Source of the DNA: Marchantia polymorpha subsp. ruderalis
Taxonomy: Eukaryota; Streptophyta; Marchantiopsida; Marchantiales; Marchantiaceae
Direction: 5' to 3'
NCBI GenBank assembly: GCA_037833965.1
Contig: AP031356.1
Location: forward strand, 2,068,501-2,132,500
Length of the DNA: 64,000 nt
A program made the position numbers and the translations under genes. The notes beneath the pieces were generated by a model. It made no database searches. It was given only the letters and a program-made list of their open reading frames with translations, and had not been told where the DNA came from. Positions 55,830 through 64,000 of the stretch are shown here, one piece after another (the first letter of the stretch is position 1; every line of letters starts with the position of its first letter).

Positions 55830-55851
55830 GAACATATGTATACATATGTTC
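55830..55851. repeat. Perfect 22-bp palindrome
   Basis: GAACATATGTA followed directly by TACATATGTTC, one base after the 44-bp palindrome. It shares the same CATATGTATACATATG core, so the second palindrome looks like a copy of the first one's centre. Confidence 0.95.
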
Positions 55852-56795
55852 TTTTCATGTGTGCGGGTAAACAGCGCACGAGAATAGCCCCATTGGGGAT
55901 AACGAGTACAGTCATTGCACAAGCGGGAATTACAACGAGATATGTATACACTATCCTAGAGACGAGACAAATCTAAAAGGAGGTGGAAAAGAACTGAAAA
56001 CTGATAGCAGCACGCACCAGCAGTCTGCTTGCGGTTTATATTTATCGACGCCGAGTCACAATCCCCTCGTCGATTCATATGAGGATGCATCATCCGATGC
56101 TTGGACCTGAGGAACAAAAACTGGGACAAAAATACAAGATAAAAAGAGAAATTTGGTGGGGATCGTCAATTTACACCGGTCCAAGGGAAAAAACTCACCA
56201 GTGCCAACCATTCACAATAGCGACATTCAAGACAAGTATTTACGTCTTCAAAACGTCTTAAAAGTTCCTCTCCACAGCAACCTTCTCAACTTTAGATCGG
56301 AACTGGAGCAATCTTTGCAAATTTGGAAGTCTGCTCTTTGATTATGCTGTTACATTCCCGCTATAACACTTCCTTGTTACAAGATCTGGGATACTATCAA
56401 AACAGTAAGGAAAACTCAGGAGGCTGGGGAGCCTTATAGATTCAGCCTTTCAATCAAGACCCCTCCACTACACACAGCAAGTGCTTTTGCTCCCTCTCGA
56501 TAATCCTTTGCTGGCCCTCTGGGTGAAAATCCGCGCACTCATTCTTCTACACTGTCACAAAACCAGAGAGGATCATCTGATGGACATGTCATTGGATCCC
56601 AGCTCGCAAATAAGAGGCACGGTTCTTCACCACATAAACTAATCATAATGTTCACTACAGGAGGCAGAAATAACCCTAGTTTCTCCCTGCTGAGGCACGA
56701 GGAGGCACCTAAATCTACGCAACTGGGGCCACATGTGTCCTTCTCCTGCGCTTGCAAACAACCTGGAAATATCATTTCCCAGCGTTTGTCACAGT
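55852..56795. other. 3' side of CCT8; no gene
   Basis: Short overlapping frames only (up to 78 codons). The part next to 56.8 kb should be 3' UTR of the minus-strand CCT8 gene. Confidence 0.45.
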
Positions 56796-58421
56796 CTAGT
56801 CTTCGTCGTCTCCGTGTCCTCCTTGGGGCTTGGGTCCACCCGCTTGTTTAGCCATGATAATTTGATCTACCCGTAGAACTGTACAAACAGCATCCGTGGC
56901 CAGCTTCAAAGCCCAAAATTTTGTGATGTAGAGATCCCATACATCGTCCTTTGTAGGGTTCGTGCCTTCAATATCTACTCCTGCGTGAAGATTTCCACTA
57001 GCATGGGCTGAGTAGAGTGTAGAAAGGATATCCAGGGTATTCAAACCGGCATTCTCCGCCAAGATGCGGGCAACTATCTCCAAGCTCTCTGCGAACTTCA
57101 GAATAGCATATTGGTTCAAACCTGTCTCCTTGGATCCAAACTCCTGCAACCTCCTAGCCATTTCTATCTCGGAAGCACCTGCACCTGGAATCAGTCTGCT
57201 GTCTCTGCAGGCGGCCTTGAACGCATTGACACCATCATCGACCGCTCTCTCAAAGTCGTCCAAGACGCTGTCGGTACTGCCTCTGAGTACCAAGGTGGAG
57301 ATCAAGTTGCCGCCTGCATCGTTCTTGATCACGGTCACCCTAGTTCCCCCTATTTCTTCAACAGAGATGGAGTCTGCGAAACCTAACTCATCTACAGATG
57401 GACGCTGCAATTTCACTACCGAGGAGGCCCCGGTAGACCTGCAAAATCTCCTGAGCTCGAACTTAGACATGATCTTCAAAACCATGATCTTGTATCTCTC
57501 GCAGAAGTGAAGAGCCATCTCACCAACAGGACCTCCACTAACAATGACAGTGGCCCCAGATTCGGCTACTTCCTTAATTAGCGATTCGATCTTGGCCTCT
57601 TCAGTAGTGGCATATGACTCAAGCTGAGCGGCATTCTTGATTAGCACAGTTCCCTTGGTTTCAGTGGCAGCGGTGTCCACTCCAGCTCCAAAAACTGCAA
57701 TCTTTGCTTTTTGCGCCTTCTTGATCGACCCTACGGCATCTGCCTTCAAGACCATTCCAGATACCACCAAACTATCCGAGACTCCACCGCCCAAAAGCTT
57801 GGTAACTCGTACGTTGTCGACATTGAAATTCAGGGGGTTTTTGGGACACACCTGAATGCAAGCGTCCGTAATCAATCGACAGAGAGGCTCTTCCTGTCCG
57901 TATTGCTTGCTAGCCACAACGGGGATTATTCTCTTCATCACCTCATCCTTGTTCATTACATCTATCTTCTCGGTGTTCGGTTCTACAAGTGTCTCCAAAA
58001 CCTCCAAACCCTCGGTAAGAGCCTTGGCATATCCTGCAATGATCTCACTGGGATGAAGACCCATTCTAATGAGCTCCTCAGCGCCCTGCAAAAGCTCCCC
58101 AGCGAACGATATTACCAAATTTACCCCATCTCCAACCTCCTCTTGTTGGGCCCTGGCTGCCAGGACGAGCAGCTTGGCAGCTGGATGCTGCACTTCCAAC
58201 TCATTCACCATGGTCCCGGCGTCAGTGGTCACAAACAACTTCTCGAGATGATTGATCACCATCTTATTCATTCCGTTAGGTCCCAGCGAGGTGCGGGTAA
58301 TCTTCGATAGCTGTTTACAAGCATCTATATTCTTCATCACCGCTTCCTCTAACCCGGAAAAATGCTTGTGCCCATCTTTCAGCATGGACTGCATCCCGAA
58401 CGGCTGCATCATGTACGACAT
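56796..58421 (-). CDS. CCT8: Chaperonin CCT/TRiC subunit theta (CCT8), intronless
   Basis: Theta subunit of the cytosolic chaperonin that folds actin, tubulin and other proteins. In plants CCT8 is also known to help cell-to-cell movement of KNOTTED1-type transcription factors. One exon of 541 residues from an ATG, the normal family length. Diagnostic stretches are the N-terminal MQPFGMQSMLKDGHKH, the nucleotide-binding TRTSLGPNGMNKM (43-54) and GDGVN (97-101; theta subunits usually read GDGAN), FNVDNVRVTKLLGGG, ALHFCERYKIMVLKI, SKFELRRFCRSTGA, SISVEEIGGT, the ATPase-domain AVDDGVNAFKAACRDSRLIP and DQIIMAK near the acidic C-terminus. Nothing is truncated. The upstream region has a double telo-box and two site II elements, a growth-linked housekeeping promoter type. 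Confidence 0.97.
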   Translation of the reverse strand: MSYMMQPFGMQSMLKDGHKHFSGLEEAVMKNIDACKQLSKITRTSLGPNGMNKMVINHLEKLFVTTDAGTMVNELEVQHPAAKLLVLAARAQQEEVGDGVNLVISFAGELLQGAEELIRMGLHPSEIIAGYAKALTEGLEVLETLVEPNTEKIDVMNKDEVMKRIIPVVASKQYGQEEPLCRLITDACIQVCPKNPLNFNVDNVRVTKLLGGGVSDSLVVSGMVLKADAVGSIKKAQKAKIAVFGAGVDTAATETKGTVLIKNAAQLESYATTEEAKIESLIKEVAESGATVIVSGGPVGEMALHFCERYKIMVLKIMSKFELRRFCRSTGASSVVKLQRPSVDELGFADSISVEEIGGTRVTVIKNDAGGNLISTLVLRGSTDSVLDDFERAVDDGVNAFKAACRDSRLIPGAGASEIEMARRLQEFGSKETGLNQYAILKFAESLEIVARILAENAGLNTLDILSTLYSAHASGNLHAGVDIEGTNPTKDDVWDLYITKFWALKLATDAVCTVLRVDQIIMAKQAGGPKPQGGHGDDED

Positions 58422-58734
58422 CGTGACAATATCCCTCCACGCGAGACCTCCGATCTGCCGATAACCACAGCTTCAGAGCTCGACAATCAATCCCGCCAGC
58501 GATCACGTCACTACTCCTCGCTGATTTCTTCGCGCCTCGACTCCACCCGATCGGATAAACGATCCGATTTCGGGATACAATGGACAACCCACTCCGCGTA
58601 CGAGGCAGGACTCGGGCACACGAAGCGAAAAAAGAGGGAAAACGAGCTGCGATCGGATCGGGCGCGGGAAGATGATGCACTCGAACCCCGGATCGCAGAC
58701 GAAGACGGGTCCCGCTTCTCGAACAGCGAAGGAA

Positions 58735-58822
58735 GGGCCCAGACGGACCTCAGAGGCCCAAGATCCCAGTCACCCCTCCCCCCCAAGAACCGAACCAACC
58801 GAAATAAACCCTAACCCTAAAC
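58735..58822 (-). promoter_or_regulatory. CCT8 promoter: two site II elements and a double telo-box
   Basis: GGCCCA (TGGGCC on the gene strand) occurs at 58736-58741 and 58755-58760, and AAACCCTAACCCTAAAC at 58806-58822. They lie about 315-400 bases upstream of the CCT8 ATG. Site II (TGGGCY) with telo-box is a known pairing in plant promoters of ribosomal-protein, cell-cycle and mitochondrial genes. Confidence 0.65.
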
Positions 58823-60805
58823 GAGCCCGCCAAACCCTTGGAGCGTCTCTAAACCCCGCGCTGCCACTGCTGACCGCCCGACCCAAGCCCTGCTAGTCGA
58901 GCTCGATCCGCCAAATTTAGCGGCTCATTGCGCTCTCCGTCTCCTGCACTGTCATTGATTTGTCGTGATTTTCGTGTATTCACATTTTCTGTCGTCTTTT
59001 TCTCTAGTTCCTAGTTTCCTCACGGATTTTTCCTTCCCCTCTTTTCCTTGTCTCCTCGGGTTCAATTTCCCGAGTCGAATCACGAGGAATGCACTCTTCG
59101 GGACTGCGATGTGATGTCGGACCTTTCGTGGTTCCCAGGTGTCACAGTGTATATTATTCTGTTTCGATGTGATGTACTTAGTGAGAAGTATAATAAGGAT
59201 GTTAATAATGAAGCGAAGACTAAGCTCTCGGATCGTCCTTTCTTTCGAGCCAAATAATTAGCCCTTTACCTTAATTACCAAAGCATGAAGGAGTAGTATG
59301 GTGTCCTCGCGTTTTGACCAGAGAAGTTTCTTGAGTCTAGACTCTACCGTACAATAGATACGTATACTGGGTGACACATACGACTCCCCGTTCCAGAAGC
59401 TTGCGACGGTCATCATTCCCGCGTGATCTGGTAACCGGGGATGACATCTCTGTTGGGGTTCTGCTTCGTGGGCATTTTGTACTGAGATGTATGGAATGTT
59501 CTCGAGGGCGCTTACGCACATGCGAAAATCCATGTCGGTCTTGTCTTTCCTCGCGGGGAGAAATGATCTTTCACATTCTCCTCCAGCAACTCAGATGCCT
59601 GTCACAACATTCAGAAGTGAATTTTCAGAGCATATCGGGGATCTAATATGTCCCCAGGGACAGGACAGGGACATGGACAGGGGTAGATTTCGAGGAATGG
59701 CTGAATACATTTGCTACGCGTGTGCTATTGCAGTCTTCACGGCTTGGGCAGTGGAAATCATTGATTCTATGCAATCTGAGGATGAATAAGTGTCGAGGTC
59801 GAAGGCCCGAGGCGTTTACACATGACAACGAGAACTGTAAATATGTAACTGAAGGACCGTGAATTTTCATGACATTGTGGCATATGAAGGGCAAACACCT
59901 GACACGTGGACAAAAAGCCGTGAATGCACCAAACACAGATAATAGGCCTGAAAGAATCCCATCACTAACAACTGTCGAACCACAAACACGCAGTAACGCA
60001 TTGAGCTTCCCGAAGATTTTTTTAATCCCAATTCTAATAATGTCCGAACTGATTATAGTGGAAGCTTCATTGTTCAATGGTGATGTACCAGCTTGTATTT
60101 ATGCAACCATATTCGCATAATCACCTTACATAGTAAATCACCATCTCATCACTTCCGCGTAAATCTATGTTTCAATAGATATCTTTGCCTCTGCCCAACT
60201 GCTGTTAACTGACTTTCAGTGTCCACAAACGTATGACTGAGTATTGATCACAGCCCCAACGGCGGGGACATCCTATTCTCGGACGAAGTCAAATGGCAAC
60301 ATACAAAATCTGAATTTCAGTACCGAGGTAGAGAAAACCCACCTAAGCTAGCAGTGGGAACTATCTGCCCCTACTTGTGTCAAACAGCGAGACACTGCAT
60401 CCTCCTAAATATAGAAAGATCCTGAAACTTGGAAAAGGAAAAACTCGAATGGGAACGTTATTATTTCGAGACAAGTAGATGATTTCATGATTGTGATTAA
60501 CATTGTGTTTTTAATCAGTAGGAAACACACTGGAGAAGTCCTGACCATGGTTTCCAATGATGTAACCAGTTACTCAGCGCGTTCTACAAAGAAGCTCCTC
60601 AATTCCATACCGTAGTGTGATCACCACTCTAGGAGAGGCAGTTATAGTCGTGTATGCCCTGAAGACACATTAGCAACCACACATCCACCCGTCATCCGGG
60701 ACAGGAACCTGGTATGTATGCACTAATCCTAACTCAAAAAAACTTTGTAAAGCGCTACGAAATCAGCAAAATTTTAATCGTTGTTGATCTTTATATATAT
60801 TTATT
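58823..60805. other. Intergenic region between CCT8 and TIM10
   Basis: No supported gene. An 83-codon ATG frame on the plus strand (59869-60120) and a 144-codon frame on the minus strand (59643-60077) overlap and match nothing. The right end should hold TIM10 3' UTR. Confidence 0.4.
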
Positions 60806-61807
60806 CTACATGCCCCCGGGCTTGCTCGAGCCAAGCATTGTTCCAACAATGCCAGTAACCTGAAAAATAACAAGAAACGGATTCCACAATTACTTAGAAC
60901 GGATTGAGATATTTTGGCACATTCAAATCAAGTGCACTGAGTAGCCATCATTCACACTGAGTTAAGGACAGAACCATACCCTAGAAGCTGAAAGCTGCCT
61001 CTGCTTCACGAAAATTACAAAGTGATAGGAATAAACACTGAAAATTACTACAAGCAGTAATGCTAGACATCATTCGATTTAAGGGATTCCAACCTGCCAG
61101 TACTTCGCTACACAGCGATCGATACAGCTATTTTCTCCCACGTTCAGTTCTGATTCCTTGTACCTGAACAGGCGCATCGAATTAATTTCAGAACGTAATG
61201 TAATTACTGACATTCAGCCTCCAGTATGAATCAGAACACTAACCTAGAGCTACAGTGAATATCAACATCATTCGATACCAACAAGAAAACTCACTTTCTT
61301 TCGATGCACTTCTCGAAGCAGGTCTGAGTCAATCTGCGAATTAATCAGGAAAAGATCAGCTTACAGGAGGCTCTGACGATCTAATCGTCTTCAACGAGGC
61401 AATTCTAGAGTCTGGTGGCAAAATGGATCAGAAAAATTTAAAGCATGAGAGGGACTGCTTTTGGGCCAACTTGTTAAATAGATCGACTCTGTACTCCATT
61501 TCTTGTTGAGCCATCCGAAAGATCTGCAGAAATCGGCAACCATTAGAGAAACTTCTGTGAGATCGAAGCAAAGTCAAAATTCCGCGATCGCTATCCCCGA
61601 TCAGAGAAATGATCCATGTGGGAGGGAACTTGGTCCGAGAGGCTGAAAATGACTGAAAGACTACACGTTATTGTCCAATTCACGGGGTCCAGGCTCGACC
61701 CACGACTGAAGCAGGAATCTATCAAACTGAACCGGCAATTTCGTAATGGATCGAACCTGCTCTTTCTCCACCGGGAGGCCATCGGCTGTTCTCAGACCAC
61801 CGGACAT
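60806..61807 (-). CDS. TIM10: Mitochondrial import chaperone TIM10, 5 exons
   Basis: Small Tim chaperone of the mitochondrial intermembrane space. With TIM9 it forms a hexamer that escorts carrier proteins to the TIM22 complex. Exons joined on the minus strand: 61757-61807, 61471-61523, 61295-61333, 61094-61163, 60806-60859, all GT-AG and in frame, encoding 88 residues, the usual length. The twin CX3C motif is complete: CFEKC (40-44) and CIDRC (61-65), separated by IERKYKESELNVGENS. MEYRVDLFNKLTQT precedes it, and VAKYWQVTGIVGTMLG follows. QMEYRV/LFN and KYWQV identify Tim10 rather than Tim8, 9 or 13. The exons are tiny (39-70 bases), so single-frame searches miss the gene. A telo-box and a site II element lie upstream. 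Confidence 0.95.
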
Positions 61808-62014
61808 GGTTGCTGATTGCAACCTCTAAAATCGGGAAGATTATGAGGGACGAAGAATCGAGACACGAGCTCGGCAACAAAGAAAGTCAGTGAGGCGGAA
61901 TCCGGGCGTCAAGAGACCTCCGTTCGTCGACCGTGTTCTTCGAACACTGTCCAAGAGTTGTCATTGGCTTTGAGTGAATTGTCAATGGGTACACAGCAGA
62001 GATCCCAGACCTGG

Positions 62015-62109
62015 ACCCTAACCCTAAAGCCACCTGCTAAACTAGCAAGGTTGGTTCTACCTCAGTGCTCACTCACACTCCTCCCTAGAAAAGTACGTAG
62101 CAGAGCCCA
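62015..62109 (-). promoter_or_regulatory. TIM10 promoter: telo-box and site II element
   Basis: ACCCTAACCCTAAA lies at 62015-62028, about 210 bases upstream of the TIM10 ATG. AGCCCA (TGGGCT on the gene strand) lies at 62104-62109. The pairing matches that found upstream of CCT8. Confidence 0.6.
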
Positions 62110-63681
62110 ACAGTGGGTGTCCATGTCCATGGGTTTTGGTTGATATTATTTTTCCATGGGTGGTTATTATTTCGTGGTTTGGATGGGAATGGTTCAGAAT
62201 GGGTAGTAACCTATTCCCATCAATATTGCTTGAGACCTAGACACCGTGAGAGTTAGAATACTACAAGTGAAACCATGACGTGATTGTCAAAATCTAGGTA
62301 CATGAGGATCTGCCCTAGAGTGGGGAAAATCGTTACCCCAACAACGCTAGAAGTTTCAAGAACGGACTCCCAAAATGAATGTGTAAATTAATTTGAACTA
62401 AAAGCTTTACTTGTTATAGGCGAGTAATACACCATTTTTGAATAGCATGGGTGGACATAGGTAGATGCTGATGGTTATGGTATGGATATGTTAAGGTCTT
62501 GATAGTACACTTGTCAGATGGATATCCTATTTGATAAAATCATATTTACTTTTTTTTTTTATGGGATTGAACGTTCATATTCGGGTTGAAGCAGGCACAA
62601 TTCACATCACCGTCCACCTTTTCTGAACTACTAGATCAAAATGGTATGCTATAAAATGGTAGTTTCAAAAGTAATTATTTCCCCCTTAACGAACCCTTCA
62701 TATCAATCATAACCCCAAAGAATTGTCCATTCTGAGATATAATTTGTTTTATGTCCGTGGTTGAGAAGTTTATAAACCAGACTGGAATACAAAATAATTA
62801 CTAGTAACCTTGAATCAACGATGGTGACTGAGATAGGTGATGATGGATTGGTATCCCATTCATTGTAGATCTTACAAGCTAAAGGCAAGAGATATCAATT
62901 TTCCTTCACTAGAGAGAACCAGTACTCTCTTCATTTGGGCCAAGGGAGTTGGTGCCTTATAGACTTTGAAGGGCTTTGCTTTTGATTCTTTCGATAGCGT
63001 TTCCGTCTACCGTTATTCCACGTGTTGCCATCTGTCTTCTCTACATTTCTAACATGCATGCTCATATACATCAATACTTCATGGTGATTTTGTGTCGAAT
63101 TTCTGGTAAAGATATCACGGTGATAGAAGAGAAATCGAATACATGTTTGGATATCATTTTTGTAATGACAAACAAATACCAAAATGGAGCATAATGGTAC
63201 AAATGCGATTCCACGAGGATAGAAACAACAACAAAAGTCACAATTTTTCACAAGTTAACATTCTATTCATGAGTTTTACTTCATAGTCCCATGTCACTCC
63301 CAGAAGACAATGCTCAATTACGGCCGAAGACCCGAAGAGCAGAGTATGTTCACCCTCACAAGTTGAAATTTATCCAATCAACACATGTGAAAATCGCATG
63401 CGACCACACAATCAGATTTCAGGGAAAAAACTTCCTAGAATTGCATACATCAAACTTACTGATCCGAATACTCAAATTTGAGTAACCCCCGACTACTTGG
63501 AACATTCAGGCTGGATACTCACAACTTCTAATGCAGTAGCTTCAACAAACAAGGGCGCATTGTGCTCAATGGCAGGATCACACACCAGCACACAGACACA
63601 CAGTGGATACAGGTTCACAGCCAAGACAAGCCAATTGACAGAAAAGTCCCCCCCCAAGGAAAGAGCCTTGGGCCTCTTTAT
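62110..63681. other. Gene-free stretch
   Basis: AT-rich DNA with short frames (up to 106 codons, 62931-63251 minus, unassigned). A CCCCCCCC run occurs near 63646. Nothing else was recognised. Confidence 0.45.
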
Positions 63682-63960
63682 TCACAATGGTAGCTCTGGA
63701 ATCTCAACCGCTTGAGGTGAATTACTCTCAGGTGCAGTGCCGTCCGACGCAGCGGTTACAACGTCGTCTACTTGTAACCTACGCAAAACGTTTACTATTT
63801 CTATCTCTACATTCTGTCGCGCCTCTTCCAATACCTCAAAAAAAGAATTAACTAACTCTACTATCTGCTTGTGTCCTACGGATCCGCTGGTCTTAGTACT
63901 CATCAAACGTCGCTCTAGCGAATCTAACTTCAGCCACTTCACCGATTGCAATTCCCACAT
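63682..63960 (-). CDS. Hypothetical 92-residue protein near the window edge
   Basis: An ATG-initiated frame of 92 codons. The product has a predicted helical, Leu/Glu/Val-rich central part (IVELVNSFFEVLEEARQNVE) and an acidic Pro-rich tail. I recognise no family. It starts only 40 bases from the end of the window, so it may be an exon of a larger gene or a fragment of a transposon gene that begins outside. Confidence 0.25.
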   Translation of the reverse strand: MWELQSVKWLKLDSLERRLMSTKTSGSVGHKQIVELVNSFFEVLEEARQNVEIEIVNVLRRLQVDDVVTAASDGTAPESNSPQAVEIPELPL

Positions 63961-64000
63961 TGCGAATCCACGCAGTCACTTCTCAACACGCAATCTCAAC

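Noticed and set aside
57711-58310. 199-codon plus-strand frame
   Set aside because: It is the antisense shadow of the CCT8 coding region.

Overview
This window is nuclear DNA of a land plant, most likely a non-seed plant (bryophyte or lycophyte grade). The signs are GT-AG introns, plant-only gene families (a jojoba-type wax synthase and a plant-specific glycosyltransferase-like membrane protein), telomere-type CCCTAAA boxes in promoters, a decayed plastid rpoB fragment, and hAT and Ty1/copia fossils. An algal/animal-type SLC4 anion exchanger, instead of the BOR-type usual in land plants, also points away from flowering plants. I cannot name the species.

About eight genes are well supported. 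In order they are: an intronless type II membrane glycosyltransferase-like protein (8682-10487, -); TRAPPC1/BET5 (19844-21102, +, 4 exons); a NOL1/NOP2/Sun RNA cytosine methyltransferase (24518-29356, -, 9 exons); a small plant protein nested on the opposite strand in its first intron (28412-28942, +); an intronless MBOAT wax synthase-like acyltransferase (35172-36467, +); an SLC4 bicarbonate/anion transporter with a predicted plastid transit peptide (43478-48236, -, 14 exons); intronless CCT8 (56796-58421, -); and TIM10 (60806-61807, -, 5 exons). All exon chains were joined by hand from the sequence, and every junction keeps the reading frame.

The genes are unrelated in pathway: vesicle tethering, RNA methylation, wax ester synthesis, plastid ion transport, protein folding and mitochondrial import. 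There is no gene cluster. Between them lie long AT-rich stretches (about 14.1-16.8 kb, 17.4-19.3 kb, 30.4-33.7 kb, 49.4-53.6 kb) that hold decayed transposons, perfect palindromes, hairpins and two recent tandem duplications.

The most interesting items are the plastid-type SLC4 transporter, the nested antisense gene, a run of four inverted repeats at 23.4-23.7 kb, a pair of perfect palindromes at 55.8 kb, a Mutator-like miniature element with a flanking duplication at 54.3-54.8 kb, and shared telo-box plus site II promoter elements upstream of CCT8 and TIM10.
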